Source: Rhodopirellula bahusiensis (lineage in GTDB: Bacteria > Planctomycetota > Planctomycetia > Pirellulales > Pirellulaceae). Taken from it: 64,000 nucleotides of DNA. Below are positions 41,964 to 51,403 of the stretch, piece by piece (within the stretch, counting starts at the first letter, position 1; each line of letters opens with the position of its first letter). The stretch lies in the NCBI RefSeq assembly GCF_002727185.1, contig NZ_NIZW01000035.1, positions 1-64,000 on the forward strand, read 5' to 3'. The position numbers and the translations under genes are program-made. The notes under the pieces are model-generated. The model was not told where the DNA came from and did not search any database. It saw only the letters and a list, made by a program, of their open reading frames with translations.

Positions 41964-43202
41964 TCAGTAGTCATAGTCAGAAATCTCGCCCTGATCGCGA
42001 GTGCCGAGTGCACCCCACAATCCAAAGTTGCTGGGACTCCCGGGTGCTTGCTCGCCTTCTCCGCCAAGAATGACCGAGGTTTCAACGTAACCGGCGTCGA
42101 TCGAGTCGGTGATGAATTGGATTGCCCCGTCCGCCATGGCAATATGCGTGCCGCCCTGGTGACGGCTGCTCGTCGTCAACGTTCCAATCGTGGTTTCATC
42201 GCCCCCAAAGCAGATTGCTTCATTCGGAGGAAGCGTCGTGTTGAATCCAGTCATCAAAGGCGACGCGTCGGCCCATCGGAAACCACGGCCTTGTGCGGAG
42301 CTGGTTGGAAACTGAACTGAACCCGCCGTGACATCCCAAAACATTGGCCGGTCTGGATCTTCCTGTGTCCAGCATATTTTCGCGTCATCCAAAACCCCAC
42401 CGCCCCAACCGTTGTTCAGCGAAGGCGACGTGCGGATGTCTTTGTCGCCCAAGTCGGTGCAGATCTCGCCCAGCATGACCGTCGATGACAATCCGTCCCT
42501 CACATCGTCGTAGGATGTGATCATGCGAGGCACGAACATGCCGCGGCCCGTCGCTTCCATTTGCAATTTCCCACTGGGCGACCAAGTCGTCCCATCGTGC
42601 GTCCACAACCCTTCGTCCAATCCTTGGATCGCGTCGCCAAGGCACGCAGCGTAGTTCGTGCGTCCGAGTGCAGGGCGTCCATACCCCGGGTCAGATGGAC
42701 AACGAAAGAGAGCCAATTCCTTCCGCCACGGTTCGTAGGCGGAGATGGAAGGCGCGGGGCCCATGGGCGGGTAAGTGTGTCGCTCTTCGCTTCCATCCAT
42801 CATTCCAAGATCCATCCCGTAGGACTCGATTGAAGTATCATCAGCAATACCCTGAGGCGGATCTCCCACGTAGCCTTCACCGATCGCTTCCCAAAGGGGA
42901 ACCTTGCCAACGAATGGTGTGATGGAAACTAAAAAGCTCAATCGAAACTGATTGGTCGTCAGCGGATCATTCGCGTTGTTGAACGTCCCCGTTCCATGTG
43001 GCGGCAAATGTCCGAACGCATCGTGGTACTGCGCCACGCCCAGAGCGATCTGGCTCAAGTTATTGGAACAACTCATCCGTCTGGCTGCTTCGCGTGCCGC
43101 TTGCACCGCTGGTAACAACAACCCAATGAGAATCCCAATGACGCCGGTCACGACGAGCAGCTCCAACAGCGTGAATCCGTTTCGACGTTGTGATCGCTTC
43201 AT
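41964..43202 (-). CDS. DUF1559 protein with type IV pilin-like N-terminus
   Basis: 413 residues from the ATG at 43202, with AGGAAG just upstream; a GTG 15 bases earlier is less likely. The N-terminus is a prepilin-type signal: basic MKRSQRRNG, the GFTLLEL methylation site with Glu at +5, and a hydrophobic helix ([21 protein letters not shown]). DUF1559 follows, opening with [31 protein letters not shown] and ending with the family's [19 protein letters not shown] motif. Such proteins are very abundant in planctomycetes. They are thought to be processed like pseudopilins and to form or decorate extracellular fibres; a role in polysaccharide uptake has been proposed. It is divergent from the pseudopilus operon starting at 43337. 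Confidence 0.9.
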   Translation of the reverse strand: MKRSQRRNGFTLLELLVVTGVIGILIGLLLPAVQAAREAARRMSCSNNLSQIALGVAQYHDAFGHLPPHGTGTFNNANDPLTTNQFRLSFLVSITPFVGKVPLWEAIGEGYVGDPPQGIADDTSIESYGMDLGMMDGSEERHTYPPMGPAPSISAYEPWRKELALFRCPSDPGYGRPALGRTNYAACLGDAIQGLDEGLWTHDGTTWSPSGKLQMEATGRGMFVPRMITSYDDVRDGLSSTVMLGEICTDLGDKDIRTSPSLNNGWGGGVLDDAKICWTQEDPDRPMFWDVTAGSVQFPTSSAQGRGFRWADASPLMTGFNTTLPPNEAICFGGDETTIGTLTTSSRHQGGTHIAMADGAIQFITDSIDAGYVETSVILGGEGEQAPGSPSNFGLWGALGTRDQGEISDYDY

Positions 43203-43336
43203 CTCTTCCTCGCACAAATAGAAAGTGGGATTGGCTTCCGGCCTGTTGTCTCGATCACCCAGAGAATTTTGCTTTCAACGCATACTTCCCTCGGGGGAAT
43301 CCGTTAGTCTAACGTTCCGCGGCGCGTGGCGGTTTC

Positions 43337-44578
43337 GTGCCCAAGATTTTCGCAGGAGAACTTTCATCGGTGATCAGCCCCGCGTCTCGTCTGTCCCCAA
43401 CGGATCCAAACTTCGCCACCGAAGTGATCCAAGCTTGCTTGAACTCCGCGATCCGTCGCGGTGCCAGCGACGTGCATATCCAGCCACGCGTGGAATCATG
43501 GGAAATCTCGTTTCGAATCGATGGCGTGCTGCAAACGGTTGAGTCGTTTCCACGCAGTGACGAGAGCGACCCGGTGGCGCGGCTGATGGCGCTCGCGGGA
43601 TTGCCGTCCTACCGAATGGGCGTTCCACAAGAAGGCCCGCTGCGGTGGCGGAGTGGTCAATCACATCTCAACGGAAGCGACATCGAGCACGAGATGCGAC
43701 TGGGAGTCTTCCCGACCGTTCATGGCAACCGGGCCGCCATTCGAATCATGGAAGACCGCGAAAACGTTCGGCAACTGCATGAACTTGGGCTTGATGAAAA
43801 CACACTGAGTCGACTGGAAACGATCTGCAACGCTCGCGATGGTTGGTTGCTGGTCGCCGGTCCTGCGGGAAGCGGCAAGACGACGACCCTGTACGCTTGC
43901 CTATCGCACATCGCCAGCGGTGATTTCCGGCGCAGCGTTTTGACAATCGAAGACCCGATCGAATCGGTGATCGACTCAATCAGTCAAAGCCAACTGCAGT
44001 CCAGCAGCGGTTTGACGTTGGCTTCCGCCATGCGGGCTGCAGTTCGCCAAGACGCGGAGGTGTTGCTGGTCAGCGAGATTCGCGACGTCGAAACCGCCGA
44101 GGCTGTGCTGGCCGCATCGATGACGGGTCACCTGTGTTTCTCTTCGATTCATGCAGGAACCGTGGGAGGAACTTTGCGTCGGTTGGTGCAAATGAACCTG
44201 CCAACGTTTGCGATTCAAAGTGGCCTGCGCGGCGTGATGTGCCAACGCTTACTCCGCCGACGATGTGATGCCTGCGATCCCGACGCGAACGATGCCAGTG
44301 ATTGCGGTCTGTGTCATGGAGCGGGATATTCCGGGCGAATCCCCATCTCCCAAATTGTTGACTTGAACGATTCGGAGATTGGTTCGTCCATCTTTGATGC
44401 TCTGGTCAATCAGCTTCCCGCGTCGAAGCTAGATCGAATCATCGAAGACGCGGGCAACGAATCCCTTCGAGCCCAAGCCGAACGCTTGATCGAAGAAGGC
44501 GTGACGGATCGCGAAGAAGTGTTCCGCGTTCTGGGGCACAACGTTCTCGGGCACAACGATTCGGGGGACCGTTCATGA
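43337..44578 (+). CDS. Type II secretion/type IV pilus assembly ATPase (GspE/PilB-like)
   Basis: 413 residues from a GTG start, shorter than canonical GspE/PilB (about 500-570) because the N-terminal adaptor domain is missing. The ATPase core is present: AIRRGASDVHIQPR, Walker A in VAGPAGSGKTTTLY, the Asp box TIEDPIES, Walker B VLLVSEIRDVETAE, the His box CFSSIHAGT, and a zinc finger with two Cys pairs (CDACDPDANDASDCGLC) followed by GAGYSGRIPI. It hydrolyses ATP in the cytoplasm to drive pseudopilus assembly through a GspF-type membrane protein. It is first in a nine-gene plus-strand operon; the next start overlaps its stop (ATGA, 44575-44578). Confidence 0.9.
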   Translation: MPKIFAGELSSVISPASRLSPTDPNFATEVIQACLNSAIRRGASDVHIQPRVESWEISFRIDGVLQTVESFPRSDESDPVARLMALAGLPSYRMGVPQEGPLRWRSGQSHLNGSDIEHEMRLGVFPTVHGNRAAIRIMEDRENVRQLHELGLDENTLSRLETICNARDGWLLVAGPAGSGKTTTLYACLSHIASGDFRRSVLTIEDPIESVIDSISQSQLQSSSGLTLASAMRAAVRQDAEVLLVSEIRDVETAEAVLAASMTGHLCFSSIHAGTVGGTLRRLVQMNLPTFAIQSGLRGVMCQRLLRRRCDACDPDANDASDCGLCHGAGYSGRIPISQIVDLNDSEIGSSIFDALVNQLPASKLDRIIEDAGNESLRAQAERLIEEGVTDREEVFRVLGHNVLGHNDSGDRS

Positions 44579-45630
44579 CCAGTGACCCCGCTCCAACACC
44601 CGCCTCCACGGCCAAACCGTTCCAACTCAATGACGAGTCGCTCGCGTTGTTGCTGGAGGAAGTCTCCGCGATGGCCAACTCGGGGCGTTCACTCGTCTCA
44701 GGCTTGGCGGGATTGAACGACGCGGCACTCGGCCGTCTCGGTCGTGCGGCTGTTTTTGTTCACGCGCGAGTCGAGCAAGGCCAATCTCCTTCCGTCGCGA
44801 TGGCTTCGCTGTCGTTGCCCTACCAGACGCCGATTCGAATCGCCATGCAGATCATGGCGGAAACGGGATCAGCTCAGCCCATTCACGAAACCGTTCGGTT
44901 GATTCGCCAACGCGAGGACCAACGACGAAGGGTTTGGCTGGCTGCCATCAACCCGCTTCTCAACATGCTGGTCGCCTCGGTCGTGGTGTTCTTCGTGCTG
45001 CCTTGGATCTTGGTTTCCATTTCGGAGTCGGAACCCGTCACATCGCCTTTTGCTCCTTCCATCGCGGAAATCTGCGAGGCATTCGCGAGGAACTACGCCC
45101 TCGCCGCCGTGGTTGTGATCGGTGTCCTGGCGTGCTTCGCAGTCTGGATGCACTGGGGGATCAGACGCTCAATCCAACGAGCCCAACCGTCCCGCGTCCT
45201 GGCGACGTTCTGCCGTTGGTTGGCGATTCAAATCGAGATCCCTTCCGCGAACATCGACACCGCCCGAGCGATCGAATGCGCCGCAGAAGTCGCTGCTTCC
45301 GGGGCACCAGGAGGTTGGAAGACCGTGGCCTCGAACGTTCGCGGGGGCGCCACCTCCGAGCATTCACTCGAAATCCCGGAGGAGACTCCCACCCCGATCA
45401 AAGAGTGCGTCGTCGACTTGGTCGGGGGAAAACGCGATCCCGAATCGATCGCCCATGACCTGCGAGGGCTCAGCGAACTGCATGAACAAAAGGCGAACCA
45501 ACAACAAAGCTGGTGGCTGCAGAACGTTCCCCACTGGATCGCTTGGATCCTGATGATCGCCATCATCATTGTTTTGTTGCAGGCCGCAATTTCTCCGCTG
45601 CTCAATGCCATTGGGGGAATCCCTCAATGA
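44575..45630 (+). CDS. GspF-like inner-membrane protein (first of three)
   Basis: 351 residues. A cytoplasmic helical region with type II secretion F-domain character (residues 15-120: LALLLEEVSAMANSGRSLVSGL, VARVEQGQSPSVAMASL-like pattern) is followed by hydrophobic segments around 122-145, 178-200 and 323-347. GspF/PilC proteins form the inner-membrane platform that transmits the ATPase stroke to the growing pseudopilus. The start overlaps the GspE stop by ATGA, and its own stop overlaps the next start in the same way. Three separate F-type genes follow the ATPase, where most systems have one. Confidence 0.75.
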   Translation: MTSDPAPTPASTAKPFQLNDESLALLLEEVSAMANSGRSLVSGLAGLNDAALGRLGRAAVFVHARVEQGQSPSVAMASLSLPYQTPIRIAMQIMAETGSAQPIHETVRLIRQREDQRRRVWLAAINPLLNMLVASVVVFFVLPWILVSISESEPVTSPFAPSIAEICEAFARNYALAAVVVIGVLACFAVWMHWGIRRSIQRAQPSRVLATFCRWLAIQIEIPSANIDTARAIECAAEVAASGAPGGWKTVASNVRGGATSEHSLEIPEETPTPIKECVVDLVGGKRDPESIAHDLRGLSELHEQKANQQQSWWLQNVPHWIAWILMIAIIIVLLQAAISPLLNAIGGIPQ

Positions 45631-46433
45631 GCAAATGGACGATTGCCAACCAAGCCGAAGTGGAGACCTGGGCTGCCATCCGTGACAACGGGCGTTCCAG
45701 CCTTTCCCGAGCCACCACACTCAGCCTGCTGTACCTGCTCGCGGCGTTGGCGGTGGGAGCGTATCTGCTTTCCGCGGTCGCACAGATTTGCGAAGGAGCA
45801 ATTTATTTTGTGGGTTGGGACGTGGAAGAAGTCCAGTTCACCTGGATGGAAACCATGATGTGGATCTACGCGGGGGCGGCGGTGATTGCATTGGCCGGAT
45901 GGTTGTTGGTCCAGCTTTCGTTGCGAGGTCGTCTGCCGGTTTTGCTTTCAGTGTTCGTGGCAAAAATTCCAGGTCTCGGCCGAGCGATTCAAACGATTGC
46001 TTTGGCGAATTTTTGCGAATCGATTTACCGGTCCGTTGTTAGATCGCAAACCTACGGCGACGCATTTCGATTCGCCTCCCAGGAAGCGCGTTTCACTCCG
46101 CTTCAAAACTGGGCCGCTCAATCGGCTCTGCGGCTCGATGCCGGACAGTCTTGGGAACACGCGTTGAGTCACCCTCCAATCAAGGATCATCCGTTGGCAG
46201 CGGTGACGGCACTCGGCCAAGGTCAACTGTCGCGGGAGGAAACCATCGGCATGTGGCACCAGGCCGCCTCGGATAGTCACTCGCTGGTCGATTCCAGGTC
46301 CCGCCGCACTGTCAGGTACCTATTCCGCACTGGGCTAGTTGCATCCGTGTTGACTGCGAGCTTCGCGATCTTGGCTGTAAATACAGCCATCGTCATGACC
46401 ATCAATGGACTTACCTTCTTTGGATGGTGGTGA
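45627..46433 (+). CDS. GspF-like inner-membrane protein (second of three)
   Basis: 268 residues from the ATG at 45627, which overlaps the previous stop (ATGA). Transmembrane segments lie near residues 30-50, 82-105 and 240-262. Between the second and third is one F-type helical domain (IPGLGRAIQTIALANFCESIYRSVVRSQTYGDAFRFA, then SLRLDAGQSWEHAL-like sequence). It looks like a single F domain rather than the usual two, so it may pair with its neighbours to build a composite platform. The next gene begins 6 bases later at a GTG. Confidence 0.7.
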   Translation: MSKWTIANQAEVETWAAIRDNGRSSLSRATTLSLLYLLAALAVGAYLLSAVAQICEGAIYFVGWDVEEVQFTWMETMMWIYAGAAVIALAGWLLVQLSLRGRLPVLLSVFVAKIPGLGRAIQTIALANFCESIYRSVVRSQTYGDAFRFASQEARFTPLQNWAAQSALRLDAGQSWEHALSHPPIKDHPLAAVTALGQGQLSREETIGMWHQAASDSHSLVDSRSRRTVRYLFRTGLVASVLTASFAILAVNTAIVMTINGLTFFGWW

Positions 46434-46439
46434 TAAGCA

Positions 46440-47699
46440 GTGTCACATCAATTTGCCTTCATAGGTATTGCCATTGTTTGCGGCCTCTTCGCCGCGACCT
46501 TGCGGACAATCAAGCGGAATCTGATCGCAAAGCCAGCACCGCGATTTCGCCCGCGGAGTGTTCGCATCTTTGCGTTCTTTGAATGGCTGTTTTGGTTGGC
46601 TTGTGTGATTTCGCTGGCAATCTCCGCGCTCCATCCGGTCACGTTTGTTTTGTTGGCCATGCTGATAGGAACGGTGTTCGTTGCCCGGCGTTGGACTTAC
46701 CTTGACGAAGCGGAATCGCTGAATCGTTGGATGCGAATGGCGGCGGGCACGCGCGCGTCGTACCCCGCCTTGGCGGAATCGCTCGCCAATGGCTCGACCA
46801 GCCGCATCGCCTGCCAAGCGAAGTCGTTCTCTGCCCGATTGATGCGAGGCGAGTCACTGGTCAACGCCGTCCGGCGATCCAAGCTGCCGGTGTCGGTCGA
46901 CACGCTCGCGGCAATCCAACATGCCCAGCCGCAATCGACTGCCGCATCAGCGAAAGAAACGTCGCGATTCGAAGACATCGACGCCACCACTCCGGCGTCC
47001 GCCCCCATCATTGCCGAACAATTCATTTACCTGCTTGCCACCATGTTTTTGGCATGGGGCATGGGCTTTTTCGTTCAGTCCTACCTCTTTGAAATGTTTG
47101 ATGAATTCACGGAGGAGTTCAATGGCTCCAGTTCAAAGTTTGATGTTGCCATGCAAACGATCACGATGGTCTACGAAACGATAATGATCGTCCTTTCGAT
47201 CTGGTTCGTGATGGCGATCCTGATTCGCTGGCAACCAAATTGGTTGATCCGCTGGATCCCATGGTTTGGGAAGGATGCGATCGCTCGTTGGCGTTGCGAA
47301 CTCCTGCGGTCGCTGGCGATCGGCATTCGTGCGGGGCACGCTGAACCTGAGCTGTTGTCCCTTGCGGCGCAATCGTCTCGGGTTCGCTGGATTCGCAAAC
47401 GTTGCCGCAAAGCGTCCCGATTGATCGAAAATGGAACCCCCTTGCCGGTCGCTCTTCGAAATTCGCGAGTGGTCACATCGAAAGAACAGTCCTGGTTGAC
47501 CAGCGCGGCCGGCAACCATCACTTGCCTTCCGCAATCAATCAATTGGTCGACAACATCATGCGGCGTCGATCGTTACGATGGAAACTTCGCATGTCGTGG
47601 TTGGTCCCGCTGGCCACGGTGTTCGTAGGAATCTATGTGACGGCTCACATCGTGGCTGTGTTTCACTTTCTCAATGGACTCACGAGAGGACTCAGTTGA
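46440..47699 (+). CDS. GspF-like inner-membrane protein (third of three)
   Basis: 419 residues from a GTG start. Hydrophobic segments lie near 5-20, 40-80, 198-220, 240-265 and 385-412. The last 150 residues are the clearest F domain in the operon: WIPWFGKDAIARWRCELLRSLAIGIRAG, ASRLIENGTPLPVALRNS, then the terminal membrane helix WLVPLATVFVGIYVTAHIVAVF. The N-terminal part is more diverged. With the two preceding proteins it presumably forms the inner-membrane platform of the pseudopilus machine. Confidence 0.75.
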   Translation: MSHQFAFIGIAIVCGLFAATLRTIKRNLIAKPAPRFRPRSVRIFAFFEWLFWLACVISLAISALHPVTFVLLAMLIGTVFVARRWTYLDEAESLNRWMRMAAGTRASYPALAESLANGSTSRIACQAKSFSARLMRGESLVNAVRRSKLPVSVDTLAAIQHAQPQSTAASAKETSRFEDIDATTPASAPIIAEQFIYLLATMFLAWGMGFFVQSYLFEMFDEFTEEFNGSSSKFDVAMQTITMVYETIMIVLSIWFVMAILIRWQPNWLIRWIPWFGKDAIARWRCELLRSLAIGIRAGHAEPELLSLAAQSSRVRWIRKRCRKASRLIENGTPLPVALRNSRVVTSKEQSWLTSAAGNHHLPSAINQLVDNIMRRRSLRWKLRMSWLVPLATVFVGIYVTAHIVAVFHFLNGLTRGLS

Positions 47700-47703
47700 A
47701 CGA

Positions 47704-48087
47704 ATGGTAGCCGCTCTCCCCAACCGATCATTCACGACCGCACGCCGAGGTTTCACTTTGATGGAAACCATGGCTGGGGTTGCGTTTCTCGCGATCGCGA
47801 CTGGCTTCGCCGTGCAAATGCATCACAGCGGACGCACCTTTGATCGTGTCTCGATGGATCGTTTGGAACGCCAGCTTGCGGTTGAAAACGAAGCCCAGCG
47901 ACTGTCATTGATTCCCTACGAAGACCTTGCGGGCGTTGTCGAGCAACGCGATCCGGAATCCGACATTCAGATTCAAATCGATCCCTTTGAAGCGGGCTCC
48001 CGAGATGGTTTGCATCTGTCGATTCAAACCACCGTCCACTCGCAACCGCTGCAGCATCATGTGTGGCGAATGGAGCCGAACGAATGA
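47704..48087 (+). CDS. Pseudopilin-like protein
   Basis: 127 residues from the ATG at 47704. A basic leader ends in ARRGFTLMETMAGVAFLAIATGFAVQM, a type IV prepilin signal with Gly before the cleavage site, Glu at +5 and a following hydrophobic helix. The remainder is a small globular part without recognised domain. Processing by a prepilin peptidase and assembly into a pseudopilus is the expected fate. The stop overlaps the next start (ATGA, 48084-48087). Confidence 0.8.
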   Translation: MVAALPNRSFTTARRGFTLMETMAGVAFLAIATGFAVQMHHSGRTFDRVSMDRLERQLAVENEAQRLSLIPYEDLAGVVEQRDPESDIQIQIDPFEAGSRDGLHLSIQTTVHSQPLQHHVWRMEPNE

Positions 48088-48581
48088 ATCGTCGACACGG
48101 CTTCACCCTGCTTGAAACGCTAGTCATGCTCACCATGGTCATCGCCATGCTGGGCGGAACGTTGGCGTTGGTGTCATTGATTCGCACCAGCAGCCAACAC
48201 GCAACGGCCGATGGGCTCGATCGTCAAGAAATTCGACGACTAGCGAATGACATCCGCCGGGATGTTGCGGATGCCAACCAAGTCGAAGTGGATGGTTCGC
48301 GGTTGATCCTCGACTTCAGCGATTCCAATTCACGAATCGTGTACGACTTCGGTTCAGAACCCGCTTTCGCTCGCACCGTTGAGTCCACTGACGAGTCCGT
48401 GCAATCATCCGACCGCTACCTGATAAACAAAAGTTCGCAGGTCGAACTTCGACTGCAACCGCTCTCGGAGGACGAAGCCGACTCAGATCGGGAAACATCG
48501 CTTGTCGAGTTGACCGTCGCATTGCCTGATCGTCCCACGAAACCGATTCAGATTCTGGCTGCCCCGAGGATATCCCCTTGA
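48084..48581 (+). CDS. Pseudopilin-like protein (GspJ/PilW-like position)
   Basis: 165 residues from the ATG at 48084, overlapping the previous stop. The N-terminus is a prepilin signal: MNRRHGFTLLETLVMLTMVIAML. The rest is a beta-rich soluble domain typical of minor pseudopilins (LILDFSDSNSRIVYDF, QVELRLQPLS). By order it occupies the place of a minor pseudopilin such as GspJ, but similarity beyond the N-terminus is not recognisable by eye. The stop overlaps a TTG start of the next gene. Confidence 0.78.
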   Translation: MNRRHGFTLLETLVMLTMVIAMLGGTLALVSLIRTSSQHATADGLDRQEIRRLANDIRRDVADANQVEVDGSRLILDFSDSNSRIVYDFGSEPAFARTVESTDESVQSSDRYLINKSSQVELRLQPLSEDEADSDRETSLVELTVALPDRPTKPIQILAAPRISP

Positions 48582-48964
48582 TTTCGACACCCACACCTCG
48601 CCGGATTCATCACCGACATCCTCAGCCAACTCGACGCGGTCTGGCCGCGTTGGGGCTGGTGCTCGCACTGGCATTGCTGGTTGGAACCTTCGCCATCGCG
48701 ACGGGTGGACGAGCGACCCAATCGCGACGGCATGACCTGCATCATCAATCCATCGCGTTGCTTGAATCCGCGATCCAGACCGCTCAGTCGCTGGGCGAAG
48801 AACTCGAGTCTGATCTCCGGCTGCCCGTCGACGAAGGCGCAGCAGTTTGGATCGATGTGAAAGTCATCACCTCCGACGATCAACCCAACCAAATCGAAGC
48901 CACCTTGGTTCGCAACAACCGGCCTGGCATGTCGATCCGACGTCCACAACGAGGCAACTCATGA
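48578..48964 (+). CDS. Small single-pass protein in the pseudopilus operon
   Basis: 128 residues. The start is a TTG whose last two bases belong to the preceding TGA stop (TTGA, 48578-48581), with GAGGA 7 bases upstream, so start and coupling are well supported. A basic leader (RRIHHRHPQPTRRG) precedes a hydrophobic helix (LAALGLVLALALLVGTFAIATGG). There is no GFT-E prepilin motif, although RRG-L could still be a diverged one. By position it could be a GspK-like tip component, but it is far shorter than GspK. Function unknown. Confidence 0.65.
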   Translation: MISTPTPRRIHHRHPQPTRRGLAALGLVLALALLVGTFAIATGGRATQSRRHDLHHQSIALLESAIQTAQSLGEELESDLRLPVDEGAAVWIDVKVITSDDQPNQIEATLVRNNRPGMSIRRPQRGNS

Positions 48965-49854
48965 ACGTTCGCCAATCAAAACCTCTCGCTCGTTTGGGCA
49001 GCATGAAACAAGGCTTCACCTTGGTGGAATTGCTGGTCGTGATCGCGATCATCGGGGTCCTGGTCGGATTGCTTGCCCCTGCCCTCCAATCGATTCGCGA
49101 AACGTCGCGGCGTGCGGCCTGTCAATCGAAAATGATCACGATTGGTTTAGCGATCCAAGGCTACCATGATCGCTGGATGCACTTTCCGGTGGGAACTGTC
49201 CTGGATCCAAACGACGGAATCGCCGGGCCGATTGCAAGCACCGCCGCCGGGAACCATCACAATTGGTTGGGGCGGTTGATGGATTTGATGGACCAACCCG
49301 TCATCGGCGATCGAATCATTCGCTCGGTCAGCGTTTACGACGAGGCCAATCGGCCTGTGTTGGAATTGAGTGTTCCGCACGTTCAGTGTCCATCTGCTGA
49401 GAGGACACCCGACAACGCGAGCAGCTACGTTGGGCTGCATCACCCGACCGAAAAATCGATCGACGAAAGTGACCATGGCGTCTTCATCCTCAACGTCGCG
49501 ATCACGCGCGACGATGTGACCGATGGATTGGCCAACACCGCTTTCGTATCCGAGAAACTGTTGTCGCTCGATGACTTGGGTTGGCTCAGCGGGACTCGTG
49601 CCACGCTACGGAATGTTGGTGGTGGAATCCAAACGGACAATGATCGCTTTGCCAAGCCTCCTGCATCAGCGGTGGGCTCGGTCGGGAGTCGCCACCCCGG
49701 CGGTGCCCACTTCCTATTCGGATCCGGCGAAGTCCGTTTCCAGTCCGCCCAAACCGACCCGCGAATCTTGGAACAAATCGTCGACCGGCGCGACGGGGAA
49801 TTGCCCCTGCAATTTCAATCGATCGAATCGCTTCGAGAACAGAGTTTGGAATGA
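48961..49854 (+). CDS. DUF1559-like pseudopilin protein
   Basis: 297 residues from the ATG at 48961, overlapping the previous stop (ATGA). A basic leader leads to the prepilin signal KQGFTLVELLVVIAIIGVLVGLLAPAL, then the DUF1559-type opening ETSRRAACQSKMITIGLAIQGYHDRWMHFPVG. The C-terminal SRHPGGAHFLFGSGEVRF matches the family's closing motif. Being inside the operon, it may be the major subunit assembled by this machine, which would link the abundant DUF1559 family to a specific GspE/F apparatus. The stop overlaps the next start. Confidence 0.85.
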   Translation: MNVRQSKPLARLGSMKQGFTLVELLVVIAIIGVLVGLLAPALQSIRETSRRAACQSKMITIGLAIQGYHDRWMHFPVGTVLDPNDGIAGPIASTAAGNHHNWLGRLMDLMDQPVIGDRIIRSVSVYDEANRPVLELSVPHVQCPSAERTPDNASSYVGLHHPTEKSIDESDHGVFILNVAITRDDVTDGLANTAFVSEKLLSLDDLGWLSGTRATLRNVGGGIQTDNDRFAKPPASAVGSVGSRHPGGAHFLFGSGEVRFQSAQTDPRILEQIVDRRDGELPLQFQSIESLREQSLE

Positions 49855-50666
49855 ACGATCCGTCGCTTGAAGAAACTCAAGTCGATGGCGTTCTTCTGGG
49901 TTGGCTGATCGTCTGGTCGATTGTTTTGTCACTCGCGGCGGGCAGCTTCAGTGGTTTGCGGAGTCTTGGTGCTTTGCAAGACGAAGACCAGCTCATGTTG
50001 GCCGGTTGCGTCGGTGGTCTGGTTGCAACCTGGGCCGCAATGGGAACCTGGTTAACGCTGATCCATGTGCCGGAAGACGAAAATCCCAAACGATACGTGC
50101 AGCGGGTTCGCGTAGCTGTGAGCGGATTCTTGATAGCCAATGCGATTGTCATCTCGACCATGCTGCGATCCTCGCCGTCTCTGGTGTCTCAGCTATTGCT
50201 CATGACCATCACGTCGTGCTTGGGTCCGTTCTTGATTTGGCAGTGGTCTCGCCGCCCCATTCATCGCGGGCCCACACCGCCGATCGGCCAACGCAACATC
50301 CGCCAAATCCTCGGAATCGCAGTCACGATCGCGGTCGGCAACGTGCTGTTTAAAATTGCGAGTGGTTGGCTGGACCTCTCTCATGCGATGGTCACGCTGG
50401 TGCTCAGCATCGCGGCTTCCTGGACGTTTCTCCTGCTCGCTTTACTTGGACGCCAATGGGCCTGGATCATCGGGCTGGCCCCGCTCTGTATCGGGCAACC
50501 ATTCTTGGTCCTATTTGTCATCGACCTCGAAAGCAACAACGCTGACGAACAAGCGTTGATCATCGGAGGGACCTACATCGGCTTCTACCTGTTCGCGTTG
50601 CTCTATCTATCCCTGCTTCGCTCAAACGGACACAACTGGTTCCGCTCGAGTCGGCTCAGCGGGTAA
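49851..50666 (+). CDS. Multi-pass membrane protein, last gene of the pseudopilus operon
   Basis: 271 residues, starting at an ATG that overlaps the preceding stop (ATGA). I count about seven hydrophobic segments (from WLIVWSIVLSLAAGSF to YIGFYLFALLYLSLL), joined by short loops. I recognise no family. Coupling to the operon suggests a role with the pseudopilus machine, perhaps as an assembly partner, but it may be unrelated. No prepilin-peptidase motif (such as the paired acidic residues with FTxGxGD) is visible. Confidence 0.7.
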   Translation: MNDPSLEETQVDGVLLGWLIVWSIVLSLAAGSFSGLRSLGALQDEDQLMLAGCVGGLVATWAAMGTWLTLIHVPEDENPKRYVQRVRVAVSGFLIANAIVISTMLRSSPSLVSQLLLMTITSCLGPFLIWQWSRRPIHRGPTPPIGQRNIRQILGIAVTIAVGNVLFKIASGWLDLSHAMVTLVLSIAASWTFLLLALLGRQWAWIIGLAPLCIGQPFLVLFVIDLESNNADEQALIIGGTYIGFYLFALLYLSLLRSNGHNWFRSSRLSG

Positions 50667-50861
50667 ATCGGAGTGGTTAAGTTTAAGCTTGTGAGCGATT
50701 TCAGCTTTCGCCACCGTCGCAACCGAAAACCGCAGCGACATCCAAGCGACTGGCATGTCATCGGTCTCCTGCGTACCCGCTCAACTCGCAGGCAACTTCA
50801 CCATTCAGAATGAACGACAATCTGTCGACAAGACCCACGTCCAACGCAGCGTAGAGCCTCC

Positions 50862-51230
50862 ATGAATACACTTCGAGTCTTTCTGATCTTCGCGACGGTA
50901 TTGATCTATGTGATGACCGTGCTCGCATCGGTATCTCAAGGAATCAACTGGCCAGCCGTCGCGTTGAATGACTTGACGGCCCTGAATTGGCGATCACAGT
51001 TCGACACCGACTTCCTAATCTACCTCGCGTTGGGCGCAACCTGGATCACTTGGCGAGAAGGCTTCACGATCAAGGGGCACTGCTTTGCATTCTTGAGCGT
51101 ATTCCTTGGTGGCATGTTCAGCTTTCCGTATCTGCTGCTGGCAACCTATCGCACGAAGGGTGACCCCAAGAAGTTATTGCTAGGAGTTCACGCCTCTCCG
51201 ACTACCGAATCAAAAAGCAGCGTCGAATAG
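50862..51230 (+). CDS. Small membrane protein of unknown function
   Basis: 122 residues with three hydrophobic segments (VFLIFATVLIYVMTVLAS; DFLIYLALGATWITW; CFAFLSVFLGGMFSFPYLLLAT) and a charged C-terminus (RTKGDPKKLL). The ATG at 50862 follows a short purine run. The balanced amino-acid composition and clear membrane pattern support a real gene. I recognise no family. It is about 195 bases after the pseudopilus operon and not coupled to it. Confidence 0.6.
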   Translation: MNTLRVFLIFATVLIYVMTVLASVSQGINWPAVALNDLTALNWRSQFDTDFLIYLALGATWITWREGFTIKGHCFAFLSVFLGGMFSFPYLLLATYRTKGDPKKLLLGVHASPTTESKSSVE

Positions 51231-51403
51231 ATTCGATCAACCTCCCGATTTGAAGTATTGGATAACATGGTTTTCCTGCGACCTCATCTAGCAGCCTCTG
51301 TTTGTAGTTCAAGCGGCGTCCGCATATCATTGATGTTTCATGATTCTACCGCTTCGCTCGAGGCGGTGTGATAGAAACTTCCGCTAGCCGCTTGCAACTC
51401 AAC

